This document shows positions 52,299 through 62,300 of a stretch of DNA of 64,000 nt, one piece after another. The position numbers and the translations under genes are program-made. The notes below the pieces were generated by a model. The model was not told the origin of the DNA. It searched no databases and saw nothing but the letters and a program-made list of their open reading frames with translations. How positions within the stretch are numbered: the first letter of the stretch is position 1; every line of letters starts with the position of its first letter. Source of the stretch: JBCFBK01 sp038562555 (GTDB lineage: Bacteria; Bacteroidota; Bacteroidia; Bacteroidales; Prolixibacteraceae); contig JBCFBK010000006.1 in NCBI GenBank assembly GCA_038562555.1, positions 103,211-167,210 on the forward strand. The letters are read 5' to 3'.

Positions 52299-52782
52299 TT
52301 GTCAAGGTCAACACGCATGCAATCCCTGAACAGGCTGGGAGTGGTAAACGATTGTGCGAAAGATTACGGCATGGTGATCGTTGACGAGTGTCATTATGTT
52401 TCTGCGTTCAGTTTTGAAATGATCTTGAAAAATGTGAGCGCCAAATATGTTTACAGGTTAACAGCTACCCCGGTCAGAAAGGATGGACATCATCCCATTG
52501 TTTTTATGCAATGTGGCCCGGTTCGTTATCGGGACGATGCAAAAAAGCAAGCGGAGAAAAGGCCCTTCGACCATTTTATCATACCCCGGTTTACTTCTTT
52601 CAATGTTCCGTTGGATAAAGAAGAGAAGGATATTCCTATTCATGAATTGTACGCGGGGATTATCGAAAATGAGACGAGGAATCGGCTAATTGTTGATGAT
52701 GTAGTACAATGTCTCTCATAAAGATGGAAGGAATTGCCTCGTTCTGACAGAAAGGACTTTCTAATGTGAATTTTGACGTCGG
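52299..52782 (+). pseudogene. fragment of an SF2 DEAD/DEAH helicase
   Basis: 140 codons are open, then a frameshift. VIVDECHYVSAF is motif II (DECH) and YRLTATPVRKDGHHP is motif III, followed by VFMQCGPVRY and KKQAEKRPF. The frame begins without motif I (the Walker A lysine). After the stop at 52719 the next frame continues the same protein for a few residues (HKDGRNCLVLTERTF) and then stops. It resembles the helicase part of large primase-helicase (TOTE-type) proteins. Clearly non-functional. Confidence 0.7.
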
Positions 52783-52991
52783 GCAATAAGAAAGGCAGAA
52801 CCACCACTTTTCTTCCATCTTTTTCTAAGATCCGGCATACCGCACAATACGGATATCTTCTCATACAGACTGTAAACCTTAAAGTTTTTCTCTTGCCTGG
52901 CTTTCCGGTATAGCTTTCGCTGGAAGACACGAACCTTTTTCATCCGCCGTAACGGATGGCTTAACTGGTAGATTTTCGTCCTTAAGTTCAT
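52761..52991 (-). pseudogene. N-terminal fragment of a group II intron reverse transcriptase/maturase
   Basis: On the minus strand from 52991 the frame reads MNLRTKIYQLSHPLRRMKKV, then RVFQRKLYRKARQEKNFKVY and SLYEKI, matching the RT-0 region of intron-encoded reverse transcriptases. It then degenerates (SGGSAF in place of the usual GG-x-GVDG) and stops, with no catalytic YADD motif. It lies inverted against the helicase fragment, so two mobile-type genes were broken at this place. Confidence 0.55.
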
Positions 52992-53066
52992 CCCTCTCCT
53001 AATGAAGTTCATCGGAAAAACAGGAAGAGTTACCCAAGTTTCCTGAGAAAATTCTACTTTAGAACC

Positions 53067-54092
53067 ATGATTCCCACAAATAGGTATAAGGTAAAACATC
53101 TTCTTATTTTTTTCTTCTCCACATTGCTCTATGCCTTGTGCCAAATGATTTTCAGTATTATTTTAATGAAAGAAGACCTCTGGAATAATTTTCATATCCA
53201 GTTGTCGGCCCATTATATCGTAATCTTTACCATGTGTGTGGCAGATTACTTTTTATTGCTGCTGCTGAACAGGTATTTGCCCCATTCTAAAAATATATCA
53301 CTCCGCATTACGGCAGACTTTACGGGGCTGGCAGTAATATGCCTGATCGTGTTAGGCACGTTCAATTACCTCATATATGATGTACTCCTTATTTCCGAAG
53401 AAAAGCTGCCTTCGTTCCCCATAAAATTTGCCTTCGGAATGACGACTAATATTCCCATTCTGCTGGTTTTCGAACTGATCTATTATTTCCATTCCGAACA
53501 AAAAGCAGTAGCTGATTCCGAAAAAGCAAAACGTAAAGCATTGTTATTCCAACATGAAACATTAAGAGCGCAGATAAATCCACATTTTCTGTTCAACTCA
53601 TTGAACGTTTTGTCGTCATTAATCTATATAAGTCCGGACAACGCAAACAAGTTCACCAAAGCTTTGTCGAAGACCTACCGGTATGTGCTTTCCATAAACC
53701 AGCGACCGACTGTTCCGGTTGAAGAAGAGTTGGGTGCACTGGATTCGTATATTTTCCTGATGAAGATGAGATTTGAAAATTCTTTCACTTTTACTGTAAA
53801 CAAAGCATCTGCTTGCGAAAAGAATAAGATTATTCCCCTTACGTTGCAATTGCTGATAGAAAATGTATTCAAACATAACATAGCCACTGAGGAAATGCCG
53901 TTGGATATAGAAATTACTATTGGTCGCAAATACATTACGGTCGAAAACCAGATCCGACTATCGAATAATACGGACAAAGGAGGAATCGGGTTGAAATACC
54001 TCGCGAAGCAATATAAACTATATGGCGAGGAACTCGCTGTTGAGCAGACCGATCACCTATTTATTGTGAAAATCCCTTATATTCAGCCATGA
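53067..54092 (+). CDS. LytS/YehU-type sensor histidine kinase
   Basis: A 341-residue membrane kinase with four hydrophobic segments (about 11-32, 50-68, 83-106, 122-141) and a short cytoplasmic linker. The His_kinase domain has the phosphoacceptor H173 in QINPHFLFNSLN, the N-box-like LIENVFKHNI and a C-terminal GIGLKYLAKQY. It shares ATGA with the next gene (4-bp overlap), so kinase and regulator are translationally coupled. Its ligand is unknown. Confidence 0.92.
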   Translation: MIPTNRYKVKHLLIFFFSTLLYALCQMIFSIILMKEDLWNNFHIQLSAHYIVIFTMCVADYFLLLLLNRYLPHSKNISLRITADFTGLAVICLIVLGTFNYLIYDVLLISEEKLPSFPIKFAFGMTTNIPILLVFELIYYFHSEQKAVADSEKAKRKALLFQHETLRAQINPHFLFNSLNVLSSLIYISPDNANKFTKALSKTYRYVLSINQRPTVPVEEELGALDSYIFLMKMRFENSFTFTVNKASACEKNKIIPLTLQLLIENVFKHNIATEEMPLDIEITIGRKYITVENQIRLSNNTDKGGIGLKYLAKQYKLYGEELAVEQTDHLFIVKIPYIQP

Positions 54093-54844
54093 AGTACCTG
54101 ATTGCAGAAGATGAACGTTTTGCATACGAAGAACTGAAACGTATGATGACGGAATTACGGCCCGGTTATACACTAGAGAAGCGAACCAAGACAGTCATAG
54201 ATACCATCAGGTTCCTGAAAACGTCTGCTGTCGATTTAATTCTGTTAGATATCCGGCTTGCCGACGGCAACTGTTTCGAGATATTTAATCAAATAGAGGT
54301 CAACACACCGATTATATTTACTACCGGCTACGATGAACATGCGCTCAAAGCGTTCAAATTAAACAGTATCGATTACCTGTTAAAACCATTTGACGAGAGA
54401 GAACTGGAAGCGGCATTAATCAAATTCGAGAACATCTTCCATAGTCATTCCCATAAAGCCGGCCCTACGGATTTTGAGGAGATATTCTCCGTTAAAACCA
54501 AGAACCGTTTCCTCATCTCGAAAGGAGAAAATTATCATTATATAGAAACGGCTGATATTGCCCATTTTTATAGTGAGGATGGGGTTGTTTTTCTCCATAC
54601 TTTTCATGATAAACGGCATATCATCAATTATACTTTAGACCAGCTTGAGCGCCAACTTGAGAGCCGTCTGTTTTTCCGTGTATCGCGTAACTGCATCGGC
54701 AATGTAAAAGCCATTGAAAAAGTTGCCAGGTACTTCAACAGTCGCCTGAGACTCTCTTTTTCGCCTGCCTGCCCACGTGAAGTGCTGGTCAGCCGGATAC
54801 GTGTCCCCGACTTTCTAAAGTGGATGGACGGGATTATAGAATAA
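54089..54844 (+). CDS. LytTR-family response regulator
   Basis: A 251-residue regulator with a receiver domain (phosphoacceptor D54 in LILLDIRLADG, acidic pocket E7-D8, Lys in YLLKPFDE) and a C-terminal LytTR DNA-binding domain (about 155-250: FLISKGENYHYIETADIAHFY, RLFFRVSRNCIGNVKAIEK). It is partner of the kinase immediately upstream, and the genes downstream are its likely targets. Confidence 0.93.
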   Translation: MKYLIAEDERFAYEELKRMMTELRPGYTLEKRTKTVIDTIRFLKTSAVDLILLDIRLADGNCFEIFNQIEVNTPIIFTTGYDEHALKAFKLNSIDYLLKPFDERELEAALIKFENIFHSHSHKAGPTDFEEIFSVKTKNRFLISKGENYHYIETADIAHFYSEDGVVFLHTFHDKRHIINYTLDQLERQLESRLFFRVSRNCIGNVKAIEKVARYFNSRLRLSFSPACPREVLVSRIRVPDFLKWMDGIIE

Positions 54845-54851
54845 TTCACAG

Positions 54852-54942
54852 TTCCGGATTTCACTGTCTTTCTCTATGTATCGGGTGCAGAAATTCTGCT
54901 CCCTTCATTCTGCATTCCACTCTGCCGATTCTGAACTCCATC
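54852..54942. repeat. TTCTGCn-type heptad repeat between the regulator and the acyltransferase
   Basis: From 54852 the sequence can be read in 7-base units: TTCCGGA, TTTCACT and so on, with TTCTGCT, TTCTGCA, TTCCACT and TTCTGAA all in one register. The core differs from GTCGTAA but the period is the same. Confidence 0.5.
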
Positions 54943-55013
54943 GCTTGCCGCTTTTGATATTGCTTCACTCACCGTTCTTTTGCTGAAGAATAAAACGAAT
55001 ATACGTCCTGAAA

Positions 55014-55883
55014 ATGAAGCAAATCTTACAAACCATCGCGTACGGAAGTGTTTATGCTATTGCCTATACGTTAAGCCTGATGCCAAGAGCATTTTTGTAT
55101 GCCATCGCTTCTTTTTTGTTTTTCCTTGCTTATTACATGATCGGATACCGCAAAGAAGTAGTCATTCAAAATATCTCACGTTCCTTCCCTGATAAGCAAT
55201 ATGGGGAAATCCATTGCATTGTAAAAAAGTTCTACCAATGCTTTACGGCCTATTTTGCTGAAATCATTAAGAGTATCTCCGCCCCGGCAGAAGAATTTGG
55301 TACGAAGATAATATTTGAGAACCTGGAACTCATAGACAGGCATGTGAACGCCGGACAGAATGTTTTTGCCTGTCTGGGACATTGCGGGAACTGGGAGATG
55401 CTGAATTTTATGCCTTACAAACTCCGCCACGATATGTACGCCGTTTATAAACCCTTGCGGTCGGGAGTAATGGATAGGCTGATGATTAAATTCAGGTCGC
55501 GATTCGGTATGAAGTTGATAGCTGATGAATCGGTCGTGCGCCATATTTTGACTCAAAGATCATCCCCTGCCGTTTATCTGTTCCCGGTAGATCAACGTCC
55601 TAAAATACATGAAGATAAATACAAATTCGAGTTGCTAAATCAGGAAACTTATGTCCTTTCCGGCATGGAAAAGCTGGCGCGTAGAAGCCGGTCGGCAGTC
55701 ATCTACCTGCATATTACACAGCAATCGAAAGGGAATTACAAAATAAGGTGCCGGGCCATATGCTCCGGATCGGAATCCCTGTATGAAGGAGAAATAACCC
55801 GAAAATATGTAGCTATGCTGACGGAAAATATCCGGGAAGAACCGTACGGCTGGTTATGGACGCATCAACGATGGAAAAGATAA
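55014..55883 (+). CDS. LpxL/HtrB-family lysophospholipid acyltransferase
   Basis: A 289-residue inner membrane acyltransferase. An N-terminal anchor (about 8-44) is followed by the catalytic H-x4-E in GHCGNWE (H123, E128), FPVDQRP near 195 and the C-terminal WLWTHQRWK. Family members add secondary acyl chains to lipid A or N-acylate other lipids. It lies 169 bp after the LytTR regulator and before an outer membrane protein and efflux genes, so it may belong to that regulon rather than to core lipid A synthesis. Confidence 0.88.
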   Translation: MKQILQTIAYGSVYAIAYTLSLMPRAFLYAIASFLFFLAYYMIGYRKEVVIQNISRSFPDKQYGEIHCIVKKFYQCFTAYFAEIIKSISAPAEEFGTKIIFENLELIDRHVNAGQNVFACLGHCGNWEMLNFMPYKLRHDMYAVYKPLRSGVMDRLMIKFRSRFGMKLIADESVVRHILTQRSSPAVYLFPVDQRPKIHEDKYKFELLNQETYVLSGMEKLARRSRSAVIYLHITQQSKGNYKIRCRAICSGSESLYEGEITRKYVAMLTENIREEPYGWLWTHQRWKR

Positions 55884-55930
55884 ACACGACTATAAATTTT
55901 AAAGGTAAACACGAATTAAATTTTTAAATC

Positions 55931-56854
55931 ATGAAGTTAATATCATTTTGCTTAGCAGTGCTGGGAACCCTTCTATGTGTGGCAGGAAAAGCGCAGGAAG
56001 TATCTTTCAAAACGGAATACATCGGAAGTTCGGGCTATTGGTTCTTGCCAAGTGGAGATAAACCAAAAGAGAGAATCGGTGATGGTAAAGGTTCCGCTAT
56101 TATTTACCAGGGAACGGTCAATATGCCCCTGTCTATGAAACTGGATGAAAACAATCGTCCCACTGCCTGGGGCATCGGCCTTGGCGGATCGTACACTTCC
56201 TTGGACAACAAACACTTCACAGACGATATGGTCTCTGAAATCATGAACCTACAAGTAGGCGTTTACCACCTTCGCCCGCTGAACGACAGATGGTCGGTGA
56301 GGGCAAGCGTGGGAATGGGTGTATTTACGCCCTCTTCCGACTTTTCCAAAATCAGGTTTAAGCATGTGCTGGGAAGCGCAGGTGTTGTTTTTATCCGGCA
56401 CCTGAAACCCAACCTTGACATTGGCGGCGGCGTGGCGATCAACAGCGCTTTAGGTTATCCGATGATCTTTCCCGCTTTCTATCTTAACTGGAAACCTGAA
56501 ACGAAATTTGATGTAAGTATTGAACTGGGAAATGATGGCCTGGACATGTCGGCAGGGTACGATTTCAATGAACGGTTTAAATTGGCGTATGCCCTTACAA
56601 TGAACGGGCAGGTGGCCCTGTTGGAAGAGGACGGCAAAGACATGATATTCTCCCATCAATATATCGTTACGGGCTTTCGTCCGGAGATGAAGCTTGGTCA
56701 AACAGGACTGACTATATCTGCTATGGCAGGGCTAAATCTGTTCCGTCCTGCTTCTTACACAGAGAGAACTCTGAAAGGCGTGTTTTCAACTGATAATGAC
56801 TATTATTTCTCAGTCTCCCCTTACGTATCTGCCGGAATTAAATATAAATTTTAG
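55931..56854 (+). CDS. DUF6268-type outer membrane beta-barrel protein
   Basis: A 307-residue protein with a signal peptide ending AGKAQ (about 21) and amphipathic strands throughout (WGIGLGGSYTSL, WSVRASVGMGVFTP, FYLNWKPETKFDVSIELGN), terminating in VSAGIKYKF with a C-terminal Phe. It matches the layout of DUF6268 barrels, of unknown role. It is 47 bp after the acyltransferase and 74 bp before tolC. Confidence 0.78.
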   Translation: MKLISFCLAVLGTLLCVAGKAQEVSFKTEYIGSSGYWFLPSGDKPKERIGDGKGSAIIYQGTVNMPLSMKLDENNRPTAWGIGLGGSYTSLDNKHFTDDMVSEIMNLQVGVYHLRPLNDRWSVRASVGMGVFTPSSDFSKIRFKHVLGSAGVVFIRHLKPNLDIGGGVAINSALGYPMIFPAFYLNWKPETKFDVSIELGNDGLDMSAGYDFNERFKLAYALTMNGQVALLEEDGKDMIFSHQYIVTGFRPEMKLGQTGLTISAMAGLNLFRPASYTERTLKGVFSTDNDYYFSVSPYVSAGIKYKF

Positions 56855-56928
56855 ACAAATACCGCACATAATTAATGAAAGGCAAAGAATCAGTTCATGT
56901 TAATACCGTGCAGTATTAAAATTCGACA

Positions 56929-58275
56929 ATGAGATTTAGACGAATGATAAAAAGAATATTCGCGGCCACAATTGTATTGCTGGGATCGATCAGCGTTTCA
57001 GCCCAAGACGACGTTATGGATTTGTCGCTCAGTCAGGCCTGTTCCCTGGCGGTTGAAAAAAACGTGCAGCTACAAAACGCTGAACTGGAACAGCAGAAAT
57101 CACAGTTTCAAATCAAGGAAAGCCGAAGCAAACTTTATCCGCAACTGGAAGGGTACAGCTCATTCAGCTACTACTATGCTATTCCGAAGATGATTGTCCC
57201 CGGCGAGCTTTTCGGGCAAAGTGGACTGATTCCTGTCGAGATTGGTACCAAATACGACTGGAGCAGCGGCTTTAAGGCAACCCAAATGCTATACAATCAA
57301 AGTTATTTTACGTCGCTGAAAATAGCCCGCCAAATGGAAAACTTAAGTAAGCTTTCGCTGCAGCGGCAAAAAGAAGAAATTGTTTACCAGGTTTCGCAGG
57401 TGTATTTTCTGTGTCAAAACACTGAAAAGCAGATGGATTTGCTTTCCAAAACACTGTCAAATACCGATCGCTTACTGGAGATCTCCAAATTGCAAAGCGA
57501 TAACGGCATCATTCGCAAGGTGGACCACGCCAGGGTACAGGTTAACAAAAACAACCTGCAAACCGAGATGGATAACCTGGAACAGCTGCATCAGCAACAG
57601 CTCGGACTGCTAAAATATCTGACAGGCATGGAGGCGGACCGTCCAATCTCGCTTTCCGATTCCCTGTCTGCCGAAGCAGCGATGGCTGTGCAGGAACCGG
57701 TCGACTTTAACAACCAGTCTGAAATTCAGCTTCTCGACAAACAATCGGATATCGGCCGGTTGTCGCTCAAAAGCAACAAGCAGGCTTACCTGCCGACCCT
57801 TTCCGGTTTTGGGGAATATTATTACCAGGGGCAACGCAATGAATTTGATTTCTTTAAAGGCGGCGAGGATAAGTTTTTTAAAGTAGGACTTGTGGGAATC
57901 AGCTTGAATATCCCGGTGTTCGATGGTTTCGAAAAACAATCCAAAATAAAACAACACCATATCGAACTGATGCAGTTACAAAATACACGCAGAAACACCA
58001 TCAACCTGTTCTCAAAAGAATATACGGATGCTGTGCGTCAGTATAACAATTGCTCCAGAGCCATGATCCGGCAAGAGAAAAACATAACAGTAGCTGAAGA
58101 TACCTACGACATCAGTTTACAGGGATACCGGCAACAGGTGGTTCCCCTTTCCGATTTGCTTCTTTCGGAAAGCGGTCTGACCGAAGCACGATTATCATAC
58201 TACAACGCCCTGATGCAGTTAAAAAATGCCGAACTGGACCTGAAAAAGGGGAAAGGTGAGTTGCTAAACTTTTAA
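56929..58275 (+). CDS. TolC-family outer membrane efflux protein
   Basis: A 448-residue channel component. The signal ends ISVSAQ (about 25). Long periplasmic alpha-helices with Gln/Leu-rich heptads (SQACSLAVEKNVQLQNAELE near 35, and the repeat half starting near 250) and the two-fold repeat are typical. The ending AELDLKKGKGELLNF fits. It is followed after 15 bp by the adaptor gene. Confidence 0.92.
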   Translation: MRFRRMIKRIFAATIVLLGSISVSAQDDVMDLSLSQACSLAVEKNVQLQNAELEQQKSQFQIKESRSKLYPQLEGYSSFSYYYAIPKMIVPGELFGQSGLIPVEIGTKYDWSSGFKATQMLYNQSYFTSLKIARQMENLSKLSLQRQKEEIVYQVSQVYFLCQNTEKQMDLLSKTLSNTDRLLEISKLQSDNGIIRKVDHARVQVNKNNLQTEMDNLEQLHQQQLGLLKYLTGMEADRPISLSDSLSAEAAMAVQEPVDFNNQSEIQLLDKQSDIGRLSLKSNKQAYLPTLSGFGEYYYQGQRNEFDFFKGGEDKFFKVGLVGISLNIPVFDGFEKQSKIKQHHIELMQLQNTRRNTINLFSKEYTDAVRQYNNCSRAMIRQEKNITVAEDTYDISLQGYRQQVVPLSDLLLSESGLTEARLSYYNALMQLKNAELDLKKGKGELLNF

Positions 58276-58290
58276 ACAAAAATAACAGCT

Positions 58291-59355
58291 ATGAAGACAA
58301 GTCGAAAATATCTGACAATCCTGATAATTTTTGCGGTTGTCGCTTTGTTTGTTTATAAATTATTCAGCAATAAACAAGATCTGGACAGTGAGTTAAAGAC
58401 AATGAGCGAATACAGCTCGGTGATACCGGTAGAAATTACGATACCGGAAGTCCGTAAATCGGTGCAAAGTATACAGGAAAACGGCGTGGTTCATTCGGGC
58501 GGTGAAATTACAGTTCTCTCGGAAACCTCAGGCAAAATAACTTTTGCGGCAGGGGAACCCGGCGAGCAGGTTTTTGCCGGGCAAACGCTGGTCAGGGTGG
58601 AGCACGAGGTGATTGAAAGCCAGTTTGAGTTAGCCCGGCTAACCCTCGAAAATGCAGAAAAGGATTTGGTACGTTACAAAAACCTGGCGGGAGGTGAGGC
58701 CGTTACCGAACAGCAACTGGAAAACTCGAAACTGAATTACCACAACGCCCTGGCAAACTTCACCAGGCTGGAAAAACAACTGGAAAATGCGGAAATGAAA
58801 GCGCCGGCAGATGGAACAATTATCAATCGTTTTGTCGAAGCCGGCGACAACCTGCTGCCCTCAACAAAAGTGTTTTCTCTGCTCGAAAAAAACAAAATGG
58901 TTTTTGTGGTGAAGATGGCCGAAAACGATATCCGGCAAATTGACAAAGGCCAAAGCGCTGCAATCAGCCTGGACATTGTCCCGGATAAACGCTTTAAGGG
59001 TGAAATAAAAAATGTTGGCGTGGTTACCGATATGTCCGGACGGTATGAAGTTGAAATCAGCCTGAAAGAAAACGACAGCCGATACCGGGAAGGCCTCAAC
59101 GGAGTAGCAAGCTTTGAAATTCATGAAGCCTCTGAAGGCTTGCTTATTCCCCGAAAATGTATCGAAGGGAGCATTCATGATGCAGTTGTTTATCTGCTTC
59201 AGGGCGACACCGTCGTTTCGCGCAAAATAAAAGCAACAGCATTGAATGAAACCGAAGCTTTAGTTACGGAAGGATTATTTCCCGAAGAGAAAGTGGTGTT
59301 ATCGGGGCAAATTAATCTTCAGGACGGAACCAGGGTCTGTGTTTTAAACCGATAA
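58291..59355 (+). CDS. RND efflux periplasmic adaptor (membrane fusion protein)
   Basis: A 354-residue adaptor. A single N-terminal anchor (about 8-24), then a lipoyl half-motif (VLSETSGKITFAAGEPGEQV), a coiled-coil hairpin (about 105-160), the second lipoyl half (MKAPADGTIINRFVEAGDNL), and beta-barrel and membrane-proximal domains. It links the TolC and RND proteins encoded on either side. Confidence 0.94.
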   Translation: MKTSRKYLTILIIFAVVALFVYKLFSNKQDLDSELKTMSEYSSVIPVEITIPEVRKSVQSIQENGVVHSGGEITVLSETSGKITFAAGEPGEQVFAGQTLVRVEHEVIESQFELARLTLENAEKDLVRYKNLAGGEAVTEQQLENSKLNYHNALANFTRLEKQLENAEMKAPADGTIINRFVEAGDNLLPSTKVFSLLEKNKMVFVVKMAENDIRQIDKGQSAAISLDIVPDKRFKGEIKNVGVVTDMSGRYEVEISLKENDSRYREGLNGVASFEIHEASEGLLIPRKCIEGSIHDAVVYLLQGDTVVSRKIKATALNETEALVTEGLFPEEKVVLSGQINLQDGTRVCVLNR

Positions 59356-59365
59356 AAGCGAAAAG

Positions 59366-62300
59366 ATGAATCTATCCGAATTAGCCGTAAAACGCCCGAC
59401 TTTGGTTGTCGTTCTTTTTACCATCCTTGTCTTTCTGGGGGGTATGAGTTTTACCTCGCTGAACTACGAATTGTTTCCTGAATTTGCTTCCCCCGTTTTT
59501 ACTATTTCCACTGTTTATCCGGGTGCCGGGCCATCCGAAGTGGAAAACAGCGTATCCAAACAGATCGAAGAAGCGGTGTCGGGACTTTCCGGTGTGGAAA
59601 ATATTCGTTCCATTTCGCAGGAAGGGGTTTCCATGGTCATTGTTGAACTGAGCCTGAAGGCTGACGTCGATGTGGTCGTAAATGAGGCGGTACGTAAAGT
59701 GCAGTCGGTAAGAAGTCTTTTTCCTCCACAGGTGCTTGAGCCGGCTATCTCGAAATTTTCGGTTGACGACCTTCCCATCATTTCCCTGAGTGTAAACGCC
59801 GGTTTGCCTGCCTTTGAATTGTACGACGAACTGAACTACCGGATCATACCGGCTTTGGCTAAAAATGAAGGAGTGGGCGAGGTCAGCCTTCTGGGTGGCA
59901 CCGAACGTGAAATCCAGGTCAATATTGACCATAAAAAGCTTGACAATCATAACCTGTCTGTACTTCAGGTGGTACAGGCGATACGGGTTTCTAATATCGA
60001 TTTTCCGGCAGGTAAAATCTCCAGCGGGAACCGCCAGACGATGTTACGGATGTCGGCAAAATATACCCGTGTACCCGATATCGCCAATCTGATCGTATCA
60101 CAAATGCCCGATGGCTCGTTGGTAAAGTTGAAAGATATTGCAGAAGTGACCGACACAGAGAAAGATGCCACCTCTGTTTATCGCGTGAACGGGAGCCAGG
60201 CTGTTGGGTTACAGATAAAAAAACAAGAGGATGCCAATGCAGTTGCTGTTAGTAATGCCGTTAAACAGGAAATCGCTCGACTCACAAAGCAATATTCGGA
60301 TATCAGTCTTGAATTTACGGTTCCACAAGATGGTTCGATAATTATTATGGATGCTGCCCGGTCGGTGGGGTTCGACCTCCTGCTGGCTGTTATCCTGGTC
60401 ACTTTTGTCATGTTCTTTTTCCTTCACAGCGGGCGCAATGCGGTAATTATCATGGTTGCCGTACCTTTGTCGCTGGTCGCTTCCTTTACCGGCATGGCCT
60501 TGCTGGGATACTCCCTCAACCTGATGACCCTGCTTGCCATGTCTCTTGTAATTGGCACGCTCGTGGACGACGCGATTGTGGTGCTTGAAAATATCTACAG
60601 GCATCTCGAGATGGGCAAAACCAGTTGGCAGGCTACCATCGACGGCGTAAAGGAAATTGGGCTCAGCGTGATTGCCATCACCCTGGTACTGATCGTGGTA
60701 TTTCTCCCGGTCGCTTTGTCCGAAAGTATGATTTCGCCCATCATCGCCCCCCTGGCCATGGTTATTGTCATCACGGTACTGCTGAGTCTTTTGGTGGCAT
60801 TCACGGTTGTACCGCTGATTACCTCACGGTTTTCGAAACTTGAAAAGCTAAACCGTAAAACATGGTGGGGAAAATTGATTGAGCTGTTCGAAAAAGGCGT
60901 CGACAGCTTTTCCCGTTTGATCATGCGTCTGCTCTGCTGGTCGTTGCAGCACAAATTTGCCACCCTGGGAATAGCAACCCTGCTGTTTGTCAGTTCCCTT
61001 ATGCTGCCGGCAGGTGGTTTTATCGGAACTGAATTTATGAGTGCGGGCGACATGGGAGAGTGTATTGTCACAGTGGAATACCCCAAAATCTTCACCTTGA
61101 AGCAAAACAACCAGGCAACCCGAAAAATCGAAGAAATCATCAGTCAAAAACCTGAGGTTGTCAAGCTATACACGACCGTGGGAAGCACGTCGGGCATGTT
61201 GATGTCGCAAAGCGGGAACTACAAATCTGAAATCAACATCAAGCTGGTCGATAAAACCCGGCGTGAGCAGTCGTCTGCTGTTTTTGTAAAAGAACTGGAA
61301 CGTGAAATCAACGAAACCTTCCCCGATGTAAAGGCACGTTCGTCTGTAGTGAGTATGATTGGCGGTGCCGACGAGGCCCCGGTACAAATTGTTTTCCAGG
61401 CAACAAATACCGACACGCTTTTTGCCTTTGCTGAAATAATGCGAAAGCAGATTGCTCAAATACCCGGCACAAACAATGTAAAACTGAGCATTGAAGGCGG
61501 TTCGCCCGAAGTGGTGATAAAACCAGACAAAGATAAAATGGCGAGGCTGGGATTATCGCCCGAAGTGGTCGGGGCAACCATTCAAACTTCGTTTAGCGGA
61601 AACACCGACAGCAAATTTAAAACCGGCGATTATGAGTACGACATCAATGTGCGCCTTGATGCTTTTAACCGCCGGTCGGTTGCCGATGTTGAAAACCTAA
61701 CCATCCTGAATAATGCGGGACAAACCGTAAAACTTAAACAATTTGCCGCTATTACCGAACAAACCGGATATTCGAACCTCGAACGGTATGGGAGAATCTC
61801 GTCGGTGATGCTCGAGTCGCAGGCCTTGGGAAGGGCTGTCGGAGATATAGGCGATGATTTGATTAAGCTTTTGGAGAACACCGAATTTCCCGAAGGGGTA
61901 AGCTATCTTCCCGAAGGTGACCTGAAATACCAGGATGATGCCTTTGGAAGCCTGGGGGCAGCGTTGTTGATTGCCATTGTATTGGTTTACCTGATTATGG
62001 TTGCACTGTATGAAAGTTACCTGCATCCTTTTGTGGTGCTGTTCTCCATTCCGCTTTCCATTATCGGAGCCCTGTATGCACTGGCCCTTTCTCAACAATC
62101 TTTAAGTTTATTCAGCATGCTGGGCATCATTATTTTGGTCGGGTTGGTCACCAAAAATGCCATACTGGTGGTTGATTTTGCCAACCAACTGCGGAAAGAA
62201 GGAAAAATTATGAAAGAAGCCCTGGTCACCGCTGTTCAACTCCGTCTGCGGCCCATCCTGATGACGGCTATATCAACTGTGGTCGGGATGTTGCCAATAG

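Noticed and set aside
52761..53144. Minus-strand 127-codon frame taken as an intact gene
   Set aside because: Only the part from 52991 resembles a known protein (group II RT start). The upstream codons overlap the histidine kinase start and the end is degenerate.
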